From Alcanivorax sp. DP30 (GTDB taxonomy: Bacteria > Pseudomonadota > Gammaproteobacteria > Pseudomonadales > Alcanivoracaceae): DNA of 64,000 nucleotides. Shown here piece by piece: positions 25,280 through 37,650 of the stretch (the stretch's first letter is position 1; each line of letters begins with the position of its first letter). The stretch is taken from the NCBI RefSeq assembly GCF_009882945.1, contig NZ_WTUY01000002.1, positions 188,927 to 252,926 on the forward strand. The letters are read 5' to 3'. A model generated the notes under the pieces. That model was not told the origin of the DNA and ran no database searches. It saw nothing but the letters and a program-made list of their open reading frames with translations. Position numbers and translations under genes: made by a program.

Positions 25280-26361
25280 TGTGGTTTGCCCTGATCGTTT
25301 TCTGGCAGCGTAAAAGCGGCAAAGGTGGGGGCGGTGAGGCTGCCCAGATAGAGCGTGTTGCCGAACTGTTCAATGCTGGTAATGGGGGCGAAGGCACCCT
25401 TGCCAGCGTCCTGGAGGTTGTGGGTGACTTCTCCCTGCTCGTTGAGGCCGAGCACAAAGCCATGATGTGCAGGCTGCGGTTGCAGAAACTGGGGCAGGCG
25501 GAAGGCTACCTTGCGCAGCAGTGGCTTGTCGGACATGTTGTCGAGCATGGCATTACGGGGGCTGAAAAGGGCCACCCAGAAGGTGCCGTCACCGTTGGCG
25601 CTGATGCCGTCAGGGATACCGGGCAGGTTCTCGAAAAAGATATCGTGAGTACCGGCTTTGTCACCTTTTAGCCAGTAGCGAACAATGCTGTAGTTCCCGG
25701 TTTCGGTGACCAGCACAAAGTCCTCGTTTTCTGACAGGGCCACCCCGTTGGCAAACTGCAGTCCATCAAGCAGCACTTCGGTACTGCCGGTGGCTGGATC
25801 GTATTTCAGGAAACGGCCATGGCCGCCATGCTCCAGTACGTCATCGCGGGCCTTCATGGCCGGGCCAAACTTGCTGGAAGCATCGGTGAAATAAGCGATG
25901 CCCTTGCTGTCTACGTCCACGTCGTCGGTGAAGGCGAACGGAATACCTTCTGCTTCAAGGCTGAGGGTCGTAACGGCGCCGCTCTCGGCAATGCTGAGCA
26001 GGCCCTTGTAGCCATCGGCGACGATCAGGTTGCCGAGCGGATCGAAGTCCAGTCCCAGCGGGCGCCCCCCGGTGTTGGCGATCAGGTCCGGGTTTTTGCC
26101 ATTGGCATCAAAGCGCACGATGCGTCCGTCCTCGTAGCCCACATAAAGTTTGCCTTGTCCGTCAACGGCCACATCTTCCGGACCGATGCCTTCTCCCTCG
26201 CCGATACGGCTGACGCTGGCAAGTTTGTCATTCACTGCATAGTCGCCTTCCAGGGCGGGTGCTTCGGGAGCGTCCCAGGCAACGGGCTCGATAGGTACCG
26301 GCCAGAAAAGCAGGTAAGCGACAATGCTGGCGAAAACCAGCAGGGCGAGGATTTTTTTCAT
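25276..26361 (-). CDS. SMP-30/strictosidine-synthase-like beta-propeller protein
   Basis: 361 residues with an N-terminal membrane anchor or signal (ILALLVFASIVAYLLFW, residues 4-20) and a six-bladed propeller. GPEDVAVDGQGKLYVG, GGRPLGLDFD and the strictosidine-synthase-like TETGNYSIVRYWLKGDKAGT and IPDGISANGDGTFWVAL place it with the APMAP/strictosidine-synthase group rather than true gluconolactonases. It is probably a periplasmic, membrane-tethered lactonase/esterase; the substrate is unknown. The start is at 26361, with AAAGGA about 12 bases upstream. Sequence further up the frame is non-coding and contains a heptad repeat. Confidence 0.85.
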   Translation of the reverse strand: MKKILALLVFASIVAYLLFWPVPIEPVAWDAPEAPALEGDYAVNDKLASVSRIGEGEGIGPEDVAVDGQGKLYVGYEDGRIVRFDANGKNPDLIANTGGRPLGLDFDPLGNLIVADGYKGLLSIAESGAVTTLSLEAEGIPFAFTDDVDVDSKGIAYFTDASSKFGPAMKARDDVLEHGGHGRFLKYDPATGSTEVLLDGLQFANGVALSENEDFVLVTETGNYSIVRYWLKGDKAGTHDIFFENLPGIPDGISANGDGTFWVALFSPRNAMLDNMSDKPLLRKVAFRLPQFLQPQPAHHGFVLGLNEQGEVTHNLQDAGKGAFAPITSIEQFGNTLYLGSLTAPTFAAFTLPENDQGKPQ

Positions 26362-26452
26362 GGCGTATTGAATCCTTTGCAAGCGAAAGAGCGATGCTTG
26401 CATGGAGGGGCTGTGATGGCAAACCCTGGCGGGCTGAAGGGTTTCTGATATT

Positions 26453-26480
26453 CGAAACTCGCTTCTCGTAACTCGAAACT
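26453..26480. repeat. Single-orientation heptad run (CGAAACT type)
   Basis: Four consecutive units CGAAACT, CGCTTCT, CGTAACT, CGAAACT. The units match those at 15651-15717 and 47199-47247. No inverted partner is visible nearby, so this may be a decayed element. Confidence 0.6.
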
Positions 26481-26553
26481 CATCCCTTGCTACGGCTCGG
26501 ATCCGCACTTCCCGAGGTGTCCCTGCAGTGGGCAGGTACGTTATATCGGGCAC

Positions 26554-26580
26554 AAAAAAACCGCCCGAAGGCGGTTTTTT
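26554..26580 (-). terminator. Terminator of gltA
   Basis: Stem AACCGCC/GGCGGTT with loop CGAA, A7 on one flank and T6 on the other; on the minus strand it ends in a T-run 19 bp after the gltA stop. Confidence 0.9.
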
Positions 26581-26598
26581 GAGGCGATCTCAAAACGC

Positions 26599-27882
26599 TT
26601 ACTTGCGCTCGTTGACCGGCACGAAGGAGCGCTCGGCTTCGCCGGTGTACAGCTGGCGCGGACGGCCAATCTTGTACGGGTTGGAGATCATTTCGTTCCA
26701 GTGTGCAATCCAGCCCACAGTACGGGACAGGGCGAAGATTACAGTGAACATGGAAGTCGGGATTCCAATGGCTTTCAGGATGATGCCTGAGTAGAAGTCC
26801 ACGTTCGGGAACAGCTTCTTCTCTTTGAAGTAGGGGTCGCTCAGGGCGATCTCTTCCAGCTTCATGGCCAGTTCCAGCTGCGGGTCGTTGACACCCAGTT
26901 CAGCCAGTACTTCGTGGCAGGACTCGCGCATTACAGTCGCACGCGGATCGTAGTTCTTGTAGACACGGTGACCGAAGCCCATCAGCTTGAACGGATCATT
27001 CTTGTCCTTGGCCTTGGCGATGTAGGCATCGATGTTGTCCAGGGAGCCGATCTCGTCGAGCATATTGAGTACGGCTTCGTTGGCGCCGCCATGAGCCGGG
27101 CCCCACAGGGCAGAGATGCCGGCAGCAATACAGGCGAACGGGTTGGCACCGGAGGAGCCAGCCAGACGCACGGTAGAGGTAGAGGCATTCTGCTCGTGAT
27201 CAGCGTGCAGGATGAAGATGCGATCCATGGCCTTGGCCAGGGTCGGGCTGATCTTGGATTCTTCACAGGGGTTGCCAAACATCATGTGCAGGAAGTTTTC
27301 TGCGTAACCCAGGTCGTTGCGTGGGTACATGAAGGGCTGGCCCAGAGCGTACTTGTAGCACATGGCCGCGATGGTGGGCATCTTGGCGATCAGGCGGTAG
27401 GCGGTGATTTCGCGGTGCTGCGGGTTATTGATGTCCAGGGAGTCGTGATAGAAGGCGGACAGAGCGCCAACTACACCACACATGATGGCCATCGGGTGAG
27501 CATCGCGACGGAAGCCATTGAAGAAGTTGCGGATCTGCTCGTGAACCATGGTGTGGTTCTTCACAGTATTGACGAACTCTTCTTTCTGCTCGGCAGTCGG
27601 CAGTTCGCCGTAGAGCAGGGTATAGCATACTTCCAGATAATCGGATTTGCCTGCCAGCTCCTCGATGGAGTAGCCCCGATGCAGCAGCTTGCCCACTTCA
27701 CCGTCGATGAAGGTGATTTTGGATTCGCAGGAAGCGGTGGAGGTAAAGCCTGGGTCAAAAGTGAAGACACCGTTGGCTACCAGTTTGGACACGTCGATAA
27801 CGTCGCGGCCCAGGGTCGGGGTGTAGATAGGAAGGTCTAGATCCTTGCCCTCTACATTCAGAGTGGCTTTCTTCTCGGTCAT
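26599..27882 (-). CDS. gltA: Citrate synthase
   Basis: Condenses oxaloacetate and acetyl-CoA to citrate. 427 residues, type II (hexameric, NADH-sensitive) form of Gram-negative bacteria. Catalytic residues fall at the same numbers as in E. coli: His264 ([10 protein letters not shown]), His305 (GFGHRVYKN) and Asp362 (NVDFYSG). The start at 27882 has GGAGA seven bases upstream. It is transcribed away from sdhCDAB, with a 468-bp shared control region. Alone on its strand, followed by a strong terminator. Confidence 0.98.
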   Translation of the reverse strand: MTEKKATLNVEGKDLDLPIYTPTLGRDVIDVSKLVANGVFTFDPGFTSTASCESKITFIDGEVGKLLHRGYSIEELAGKSDYLEVCYTLLYGELPTAEQKEEFVNTVKNHTMVHEQIRNFFNGFRRDAHPMAIMCGVVGALSAFYHDSLDINNPQHREITAYRLIAKMPTIAAMCYKYALGQPFMYPRNDLGYAENFLHMMFGNPCEESKISPTLAKAMDRIFILHADHEQNASTSTVRLAGSSGANPFACIAAGISALWGPAHGGANEAVLNMLDEIGSLDNIDAYIAKAKDKNDPFKLMGFGHRVYKNYDPRATVMRESCHEVLAELGVNDPQLELAMKLEEIALSDPYFKEKKLFPNVDFYSGIILKAIGIPTSMFTVIFALSRTVGWIAHWNEMISNPYKIGRPRQLYTGEAERSFVPVNERK

Positions 27883-28350
27883 GGGAATCTCTCCATTGGC
27901 GGACAGGGAACATTCCTGCGAAGTCGCGATGCAAACTCCATCAAGGCAAGGAAGGTCCTCCAAAGCGCGGTGGAAGGTAAAGTTTTGACACACCTTTGTC
28001 AACGCGAAGGCGGGAACTGACGAGTCAGACTTTTGTAGGGTAAACAGCGTGTTACACTATTGCGCCAGCTTGGTGCGCATTAAATGCTGACGCTCCTTTC
28101 ATGTGCAGCATTATAAAACAAGGCGTTAGGCAAACGGTTGCGGACATAAATGGTGCGCACCGTTTGTTTTGCGCAAGTTGCGGCGATATACTGCCGCCCG
28201 TCAGCGCGCCTGGTGGCGTTCTGACTGGAAGGGCCCACCCCGGCCCGGCAGCTTGTTGAGATCAGAGTCAGCTTTTTGATCTCAGCTACGCTACCAAGTT
28301 CCCGACAACCGCCCCGGCTTTTGATGGGGCCCGGCTATAAGTAGGCTACC
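27883..28350. other. Divergent control region gltA / sdhC
   Basis: 468 bp without a gene. Contains the perfect dyad TTGACA-CACCTT-TGTCAA at 27985-28002 on the gltA side, a possible regulator site or the gltA -35 box. It also holds a long inverted pair AAACGGT/ACCGTTT around 28132-28166, the hairpin TGAGATCA/TGATCTCA at 28257-28284, and a GCCCC/GGGGC hairpin just before sdhC. The last two would be in the sdhC leader. Confidence 0.6.
28164..28192 (+). promoter_or_regulatory. Possible sdhC promoter
   Basis: TTGTTT (28164-28169), 17-bp spacer, TATACT (28187-28192). The -10 box is good and the -35 weak. It would give a leader of about 150 bases. Another -10-like TACACT lies upstream near 28053. 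Confidence 0.4.
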
Positions 28351-28725
28351 GTGAACGACAAGCGACCCGTTAACCTCGATCTGAGCACGATCAAGTTCCC
28401 GGTCACGGCTATAGCATCCATTACCCACCGTGTAACCGGCGTTGCCATTTTCCTGGCGCTGCCGATTCTGCTGTGGATGCTGGATCGCTCCCTGGCGTCT
28501 CCCGAGAGCTTTGCGGACCTGAAAGAACTGATGACCTCCCCGCTGGTGAAGCTAGTGGTATGGGCCATTCTGGCTGTATTGCTGTATCACCTGGTGGCGG
28601 GAATTCGCCACCTTATTATGGATACCGGCGTTGGTGAAACCCTGGAAGGCGGCCGTCGTGGCGCCAAACTGGTCTTCATCATCTCTGCGGTACTGATTCT
28701 GCTGGTAGGAGGCTGGATATGGTAA
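28351..28725 (+). CDS. sdhC: Succinate dehydrogenase cytochrome b556 subunit
   Basis: 124-residue membrane anchor of complex II with three membrane helices. RPVNLDLSTIKFPVTAIASI at the start and SITHRVTG are the family signature; the haem-ligating histidine is His80 in YHLVAGIRH (equivalent to His84 in E. coli). The start is GTG 28351. First gene of sdhCDAB; overlaps sdhD by 7 bp. Confidence 0.96.
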   Translation: MNDKRPVNLDLSTIKFPVTAIASITHRVTGVAIFLALPILLWMLDRSLASPESFADLKELMTSPLVKLVVWAILAVLLYHLVAGIRHLIMDTGVGETLEGGRRGAKLVFIISAVLILLVGGWIW

Positions 28726-29090
28726 CCCCTGTAACGAGTCTGGGCCGTAACGGTCTGTACGACTGGCTCATTCAGCGCGTATCCGCTGTCATCATTGGCG
28801 TATACCTGATCGGTATGCTTGGCTATTTGATGGTCTCTGGCGATCTGGACTACGGCAGCTGGAAATCCTTCATGGGTTCTATCTGCATGCAGATTGCCAA
28901 CACGCTGCTGGTAATCGCTGTTGCCGCACATACCTGGGTGGGTCTGTGGGGCGTAACCACTGACTACCTGACCAGCCTGACCTTTGGTAAAGCTGCTACC
29001 GGTGTCCGCCTGATTGCCCAGGTGGCTATTGCACTGGCTCTGGTGGTGTACCTGTTGTGGGGTCTGGTTCTGATCTGGGGAGGGGCGTAA
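28719..29090 (+). CDS. sdhD: Succinate dehydrogenase membrane anchor subunit
   Basis: 123 residues, three membrane helices. Second anchor of complex II, forming the quinone and haem site with SdhC. His71, Asp82 and Tyr83 (HTWVGLWGVTTDY) fall at the same positions as the haem ligand and quinone-site residues of the E. coli protein. Starts within the sdhC stop region. Confidence 0.95.
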   Translation: MVTPVTSLGRNGLYDWLIQRVSAVIIGVYLIGMLGYLMVSGDLDYGSWKSFMGSICMQIANTLLVIAVAAHTWVGLWGVTTDYLTSLTFGKAATGVRLIAQVAIALALVVYLLWGLVLIWGGA

Positions 29091-29093
29091 TCC

Positions 29094-30869
29094 ATGTCCA
29101 TTCGCACTATTACATTTGACGCTATCGTCGTAGGTGGTGGTGGTGCCGGTATGCGCGCCTCACTGCAGATGGCCCAGTCCGGCTTCAAGACTGCGCTGAT
29201 TTCCAAAGTCTTCCCGACCCGTTCGCATACGGTGTCCGCCCAGGGCGGTATCACCTGTGCGATCGCGTCTGCCGATCCCAACGATGATTGGCGCTGGCAC
29301 ATGTACGATACCGTCAAGGGCTCCGATTACATCGGTGACCAGGACGCTATCGAGTACATGTGTAACGTCGGCCCGGAAGCGGTGTTCGAGCTGGACCACA
29401 TGGGTCTGCCGTTCTCCCGTACCGAAGAAGGCCGTATTTATCAGCGTCCGTTCGGTGGCCAGTCCAAGAACTTCGGTGAAGGTGGCCAGGCGGCCCGTAC
29501 CTGCGCCGCGGCTGACCGTACCGGCCACGCGCTGCTGCACACTCTTTACCAGCAGAACCTGAAAAACGGCACCCAGTTCTACAATGAGTGGTATGCCTCC
29601 GAGCTGGTGAAAGACGACGAAGGTAATGTCTGTGGTGTTATCGCCATCGACATCGAGTCGGGCGAGACCGTGTTCTTCAAAGCCAAGGCAACGGTATTTG
29701 CCACTGGTGGTTCCGGCCGTATCTACGCCTCCACCACCAATGCCCTGATCAACACTGGTGATGGCGTGGGCATGGCCCTGCGTGCTGGTCTGCCGGTGCA
29801 GGACATCGAAATGTGGCAGTTCCACCCGACTGGCATCGCTGGTGCCGGTGTACTGGTAACCGAAGGTTGCCGGGGCGAGGGCGGTTACCTGATCAACAAG
29901 GACGGCGAGCGCTTCATGGAGCGTTACGCGCCTAACGCCAAGGATCTGGCGTCCCGTGACGTTGTTGCCCGTTCCATGATGATGGAAATCCTGGATGGCC
30001 GTGGCGCCGGTCCGGATGGGGATCACGTGTTCCTGAAGCTGGATCACCTGGGCGAAGAGGTGCTGCACAGCCGTCTGCCGGGTATCTGTGAGCTGGCGAT
30101 TACCTTCGCGCAGACCGATCCGGTGAAAGAGCCGATCCCGGTTGTTCCTACCTGTCACTACATGATGGGTGGTATCCCAACCAACGTTCATGGTCAGGCG
30201 ATCAAGCTGTCAGGCGGTCACGAAGGTGAAGACCAGTTCGTTAACGGTCTCTTCGCGGTGGGTGAAGTAGCCTGTGTATCTGTGCATGGTGCGAACCGTC
30301 TGGGCGGTAACTCGCTGCTGGATCTGGTGGTCTTTGGTCGTGCAGCCGGTCTGTTCATCGAAGATCAGCTCCGTCAGGGCATGACCCAGTACGAGCCGAC
30401 CGACGCCAACATCGAAGAAGCCATGGCGCGTTTGAACCGCTGGGAATCTTCTACCGGTGGCGAATCCGTTCCTGCCCTGCGCAAGGAACTGCAGAGTGTG
30501 ATGCAGAACCACTTCGGTGTATTCCGCAAGGGTGACCTGATGGCGGAAGGTGTAGCCAAGCTGGCTGACCTGCGCAAGCGTATCGCCAACGCTCACCTGG
30601 AAGACAAGAGCAAGCCGTTCAACACCGCGCGTATTGAGGCGCTGGAGCTGGACAACCTGCTGGAAGTGGCGGAAGCAACAGCGATTGCTGCAGAAGGTCG
30701 TACCGAGAGTCGTGGTGCCCATTCCCGTTACGACTACCCTGATCGTGACGATGAGAACTGGCTGTGCCACTCCATCTTCGACCCGAAAGCCAAAAAGCTG
30801 GGCAAGCGTGACGTGAACTTCAAGCCGAAGACAGTCGACACCTTCCAGCCCAAGGCTCGGACCTACTAA
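29094..30869 (+). CDS. sdhA: Succinate dehydrogenase flavoprotein subunit
   Basis: 591 residues. Oxidises succinate to fumarate with covalently bound [19 protein letters not shown] is the dinucleotide fold, His45 in [11 protein letters not shown] is the FAD attachment site, and [21 protein letters not shown] and the C-terminal [11 protein letters not shown] are typical. Three bases after sdhD. Cytosolic face of the inner membrane. Confidence 0.98.
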   Translation: MSIRTITFDAIVVGGGGAGMRASLQMAQSGFKTALISKVFPTRSHTVSAQGGITCAIASADPNDDWRWHMYDTVKGSDYIGDQDAIEYMCNVGPEAVFELDHMGLPFSRTEEGRIYQRPFGGQSKNFGEGGQAARTCAAADRTGHALLHTLYQQNLKNGTQFYNEWYASELVKDDEGNVCGVIAIDIESGETVFFKAKATVFATGGSGRIYASTTNALINTGDGVGMALRAGLPVQDIEMWQFHPTGIAGAGVLVTEGCRGEGGYLINKDGERFMERYAPNAKDLASRDVVARSMMMEILDGRGAGPDGDHVFLKLDHLGEEVLHSRLPGICELAITFAQTDPVKEPIPVVPTCHYMMGGIPTNVHGQAIKLSGGHEGEDQFVNGLFAVGEVACVSVHGANRLGGNSLLDLVVFGRAAGLFIEDQLRQGMTQYEPTDANIEEAMARLNRWESSTGGESVPALRKELQSVMQNHFGVFRKGDLMAEGVAKLADLRKRIANAHLEDKSKPFNTARIEALELDNLLEVAEATAIAAEGRTESRGAHSRYDYPDRDDENWLCHSIFDPKAKKLGKRDVNFKPKTVDTFQPKARTY

Positions 30870-30883
30870 CGGAGAGTAATACG

Positions 30884-31600
30884 ATGAAAGTTAGTATCTA
30901 TCGCTACAATCCGGAAACGGACCGCGAGCCGAGCATGAAGGAGTATGAGGTCGATACCCAAGGTAAAGACCTCATGGTGCTGGACATCCTGGCTCTGGTG
31001 AAAGAGCAGGATCAGTCCATGGCCTACCGTCGCTCCTGCCGTGAGGGCGTATGTGGCTCTGACGGCATGAACATGAACGGCAAGAACGGACTGGCCTGTA
31101 TCACTCCGCTGTCCCAGGTGGCGCCGGGTGTACTGGAAGGCAAGAAGCCACTGATCCTGCGCCCGCTGCCGGGTCTGCCGGTCATTCGTGACCTGGTGGT
31201 GGACATGGGTATGTTCTACAACCAGTACGAGAAGGTACAGCCGTACCTGCAGAACAACACGCCGGCTCCGGCCATCGAGCGTCTGCAGTCTCCGGAAGAG
31301 CGTGCCAAGATCGACGGTCTGTACGAATGTATCCTGTGTGCTTGCTGCTCTACCAGCTGCCCGAGCTTCTGGTGGAACCCGGACAAGTTCCTGGGGCCGG
31401 CGGCGCTGTTGCAGAGTTACCGCTTCCTGGCGGATAGCCGCGATAACGCCACTGAAGAACGTCTGTCCAAGCTGGACGACCCCTTCAGCCTGTTCCGCTG
31501 CCACGGCATCATGAACTGTGTCAGCGTTTGCCCCAAGGGTTTGAATCCTACCCGGGCAATCGGTCATATCCGTTCCATGCTGTTGGAACGGGGCATCTGA
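30884..31600 (+). CDS. sdhB: Succinate dehydrogenase iron-sulfur subunit
   Basis: 238 residues carrying the electron path from FAD to quinone. 2Fe-2S motif SCREGVCGSDGMNMNG.. with its fourth cysteine in GLAC, 4Fe-4S motif CILCACCSTSCP, and 3Fe-4S motif CHGIMNCVSVCPKGL. Last gene before a terminator, so sdhCDAB is a unit largely separate from sucAB. Confidence 0.98.
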   Translation: MKVSIYRYNPETDREPSMKEYEVDTQGKDLMVLDILALVKEQDQSMAYRRSCREGVCGSDGMNMNGKNGLACITPLSQVAPGVLEGKKPLILRPLPGLPVIRDLVVDMGMFYNQYEKVQPYLQNNTPAPAIERLQSPEERAKIDGLYECILCACCSTSCPSFWWNPDKFLGPAALLQSYRFLADSRDNATEERLSKLDDPFSLFRCHGIMNCVSVCPKGLNPTRAIGHIRSMLLERGI

Positions 31601-31610
31601 CCCATCAGAA

Positions 31611-31636
31611 AAGGCGGCCAATTGGCCGCCTTTTTT
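31611..31636 (+). terminator. Terminator after sdhB
   Basis: Perfect 9-bp stem AAGGCGGCC/GGCCGCCTT, loop AATT, followed by T residues. Confidence 0.93.
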
Positions 31637-31741
31637 GTTTGTAAATGACAGCGATTTGCCCCTTTTATTCTGTCTATTCGACGTTTTGCCAATTGTGGTC
31701 AGTCTGAAACAGGCGGATAACGTGATTTGTGATTTTGGCGT

Positions 31742-31985
31742 CTAACAAAACCGAAATAAAAGGGCTACACTAGACGCCGTTCGAGGTAATCCCTCGGATT
31801 GAGACAGCGCTTTTGTCAGCACCCTCACCGGGGTTATCGGCACTTGCTGTTCTCACGGGCGGAGCAGGGCTTACAAGGCGTTGCTCCTGACAATCAGAAG
31901 CGTACGGGAACAGGGTCATCACCCCTGTGGTCGCAGTTCACCACCACAGTTGTGTGACGAATTCCCGCCGAAGGAACGAGCTAAA
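31742..31985 (+). promoter_or_regulatory. Promoter and long structured leader of sucA
   Basis: A weak promoter, CTAACA (31742-31747), 18 bp, TACACT (31766-31771), would give a leader of about 208 bases. The leader can fold into several hairpins: GAGG/CCTC near 31783, GGAGCA/TGCTCC (31861-31887), ACAGGG/CCCTGT (31910-31928) and GTGGT/ACCAC. sucA leaders of Pseudomonadales are known to carry conserved RNA structures (sucA-II motif); whether this is one cannot be decided by eye. Confidence 0.4.
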
Positions 31986-34820
31986 ATGCAAGACAGTTCC
32001 ATGCAGCGTCAATGGCAGTCCTCACACATTGGAGGAGCCAATGCTGCCTATGTCGACGAACTGTACGAATCCTATCTGACCGATCCCAATTCCGTGCCGG
32101 AAGACTGGCGCGTTTATTTCGAAAAACTCCCCAGCGTTGATGCCGCCGTCGAATCTGACGTTCCCCATGCGGCTGTTCGTGAATACTTCCTGCTTCAGGC
32201 CAAGAATCGCTCCCGCGTACAGAAGTTTGGTGCCAGTGCTGTCAGCACTGAGCATGAGCGTCGTCAGGTACGTGTACTGCATCTTATTGCGGCCTACCGT
32301 AACCGGGGTCACCAGGTGGCCAGGCTGGATCCGCTGGGTTTGATGGAGCGCGAAGCCGTTCCGGATCTTGAGTTGTCGCATCATGGGTTGAGTCCGGCAG
32401 ATCTGGATACCGTCTTTCAGACCGGTAACCTCTTTATTGGCAAGCCGGAAGCCCCCCTCCGTGAAATCGTAGACTGTCTGCAGAGGACGTATTGTTCCAG
32501 CGTTGGTGCTGAGTACATGCACATCGTCAACACCGCTGAAAAGCGCTGGCTGCAACAACGAATGGAAGGTGTGCGCAGTCATCCCGAGTATGGCAACGAC
32601 ATCAAGACCCATATCCTTGAGCGTCTTTCTGCTGCAGAAGGGCTGGAGAAGTATCTGGGCAGCAAGTATCCGGGTACCAAGCGTTTCGGCCTGGAAGGTG
32701 GTGAGTCACTGATTCCGCTGATGGACGAAATGATCCAGCGGGTCGGCAGTTACGGTGCCAAGGAAATGGTCATTGGCATGGCTCACCGTGGCCGACTCAA
32801 TGTGCTGGTGAACACCCTGGGCAAGAGCCCGAAGGACCTGTTTGAAGAATTCGATGGCAAGAGCTTCATCGAATCCGGCTCCGGTGATGTGAAGTACCAT
32901 CAGGGCTTCTCTTCCAATGTGCTCACCTCCGGTGGTGAAGTGCATCTGGCCATGGCCTTTAACCCTTCCCACCTTGAGATCGTATCCCCGGTAGTTGAGG
33001 GTTCAGTGCGAGCCCGTCAGGACCGCCGTGATGACGCGGCTGGTGAGCAGGTGGTTCCCATCCTGATTCATGGTGATGCAGCCTTTGCCGGGCAGGGCGT
33101 GGTCATGGAGACATTCCAGATGTCCCAGACGCGCGGTTTCTACACCGGCGGTACCCTGCACGTGATCATCAACAACCAGGTGGGCTTTACCACGTCCCGC
33201 CGGGAAGATGCCCGTTCCACTGAATACTGTACTGACGTGGCGAAGATGGTGCAGGCACCCATCTTCCACGTGAATGCGGATGATCCGGAAGCCGTTTACT
33301 TCGTGACGCAGTTGGCGGTGGATTACCGCATGCAGTTCAAGAAAGATGTGGTTATCGATCTGATCTGCTATCGCCGACTGGGCCACAACGAGGCAGATGA
33401 GCCTTCTGGTACCCAGCCGCTGATGTACAAGAAGATCAAGAGTCATCCTACTACTCGTACCCTGTATGCAGAGCGTCTGATCAATGAAGGCGTGGTCAGT
33501 GAACAGGAGGCACAGAAGACCGCCGATAATTACCGCGACATGCTCGATGCCGGTAATCATGTGGTCAAATCTCTGGTTCGCGAGCCCAACAAGGCGTTGT
33601 TCGTGGACTGGTCTCCCTACCTTGGCCACAAGGTGGAAGATGACTGGGATACGGGCTATGCGCTGAAGAAGATCCAGTCTCTGGCAACCACCATGGAGAA
33701 CCTTCCGGAAGGGTTCGTGGCCCAGCGGCAGGTCAAGAAGATCCTGGAAGACCGTCACAAGATGACGGCAGGTGCCATGCCTCTTAACTGGGGCTACGGG
33801 GAAACCCTGGCCTACGCCACGCTGCTGGATCAGGGTTTCAATGTGCGCCTGACCGGCCAGGATTGTGGTCGGGGTACATTCTCCCACCGCCATGCCGTGC
33901 TGCATAACCAGAAGGACGGCGGGCAACATGTTCCTCTGCAACATCTCCATGAGGAGCAGCCCCGTTTCGATCTTTACGATTCCCTGCTGTCTGAAGAGGC
34001 CGTGCTGGGCTTCGAATACGGGTATGCCACTACCACGCCCAAATCGCTGGTGATCTGGGAAGCCCAGTTTGGTGATTTTGCCAACGGGGCCCAGGTGGTG
34101 ATCGACCAGTTTATCTCCTCCGGTGAATCCAAGTGGGGGCGTCTGTGCGGTCTGACCATGCTGCTGCCCCATGGCTATGAGGGGCAGGGTCCGGAACACT
34201 CATCCGCGCGTCTTGAGCGTTTCCTGCAGCTGTGTGCCGAACACAACATGCAGGTCTGTGTGCCCAGCACGCCGGCCCAGATTTTCCATCTGCTGCGCCG
34301 CCAGGCCATTCGGCCGCTGCGTAAGCCGCTGGTGATCATGAGTCCGAAGAGCCTGCTGCGTCACAAGAAAGCGATTTCATCACTGGAAGACCTGGCCACC
34401 GGCAAGTTCGAAACGGTACTGGATGATCCAGCCGTGCAGGACGCCAAAAAGGTGGATCGGGTAGTGATGTGTTCCGGCAAGGTCTACTACGACCTGCTGG
34501 AGCAGCGGGACGCTGATGAACGGAGCGATATTGCCCTGGTGCGTATCGAGCAGTTGTACCCGTTCCCGGAACAGCGTCTGGCGGAAGTCTTGTCCGGTTA
34601 CCCGAATCTGAAACATCTGGTGTGGTGTCAGGAAGAGCCCATGAACCAGGGGGCCTGGTACTGCTCCCAGCACCACATGTACCGGGTGGCCTATCAGATT
34701 GGCGCCGCGCAGGTCCATTACGCAGGCCGTGAAATGGCTGCCGCTCCGGCTGCCGGTTCCATGGGTCTTCATATCGAACAACAGCAGCGTCTGGTTCAGG
34801 ACGCCTTCGAGATCAAGTAA
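31986..34820 (+). CDS. sucA: 2-oxoglutarate dehydrogenase E1 component
   Basis: 944-residue thiamine-diphosphate enzyme that decarboxylates 2-oxoglutarate and passes the succinyl group to SucB. Landmarks: the N-terminal YVDELYESYLTDPNSVPEDW that binds E2/E3, IGMAHRGRLNVLVN, the TPP/Mg segment LIHGDAAFAGQGVV, and GQDCGRGTFSHRHAV in the C-terminal half. The ATG at 31986 has AAGGA upstream; an in-frame extension lies in the leader. First gene of the sucAB-lpdA-sucCD run. Confidence 0.97.
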   Translation: MQDSSMQRQWQSSHIGGANAAYVDELYESYLTDPNSVPEDWRVYFEKLPSVDAAVESDVPHAAVREYFLLQAKNRSRVQKFGASAVSTEHERRQVRVLHLIAAYRNRGHQVARLDPLGLMEREAVPDLELSHHGLSPADLDTVFQTGNLFIGKPEAPLREIVDCLQRTYCSSVGAEYMHIVNTAEKRWLQQRMEGVRSHPEYGNDIKTHILERLSAAEGLEKYLGSKYPGTKRFGLEGGESLIPLMDEMIQRVGSYGAKEMVIGMAHRGRLNVLVNTLGKSPKDLFEEFDGKSFIESGSGDVKYHQGFSSNVLTSGGEVHLAMAFNPSHLEIVSPVVEGSVRARQDRRDDAAGEQVVPILIHGDAAFAGQGVVMETFQMSQTRGFYTGGTLHVIINNQVGFTTSRREDARSTEYCTDVAKMVQAPIFHVNADDPEAVYFVTQLAVDYRMQFKKDVVIDLICYRRLGHNEADEPSGTQPLMYKKIKSHPTTRTLYAERLINEGVVSEQEAQKTADNYRDMLDAGNHVVKSLVREPNKALFVDWSPYLGHKVEDDWDTGYALKKIQSLATTMENLPEGFVAQRQVKKILEDRHKMTAGAMPLNWGYGETLAYATLLDQGFNVRLTGQDCGRGTFSHRHAVLHNQKDGGQHVPLQHLHEEQPRFDLYDSLLSEEAVLGFEYGYATTTPKSLVIWEAQFGDFANGAQVVIDQFISSGESKWGRLCGLTMLLPHGYEGQGPEHSSARLERFLQLCAEHNMQVCVPSTPAQIFHLLRRQAIRPLRKPLVIMSPKSLLRHKKAISSLEDLATGKFETVLDDPAVQDAKKVDRVVMCSGKVYYDLLEQRDADERSDIALVRIEQLYPFPEQRLAEVLSGYPNLKHLVWCQEEPMNQGAWYCSQHHMYRVAYQIGAAQVHYAGREMAAAPAAGSMGLHIEQQQRLVQDAFEIK

Positions 34821-34833
34821 ATAAGGATTAGTC

Positions 34834-37582
<2,749 letters not shown>

Positions 37583-37650
37583 CGACGTAGCACGGTGGCA
37601 AAAAGGGCGCCCAAAAGGCGCCGAATCATTCAACAGATGGAAGTATTGGC

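Noticed and set aside
29160-30191. Long minus-strand open frame (343 codons) across sdhA
   Set aside because: Shadow of sdhA caused by codon bias; sdhA is unmistakable and the antisense product has no recognisable domain.
33003-34199. 398-codon minus-strand frame across sucA
   Set aside because: Antisense shadow of a conserved gene; His/Gln-rich composition with no domain.
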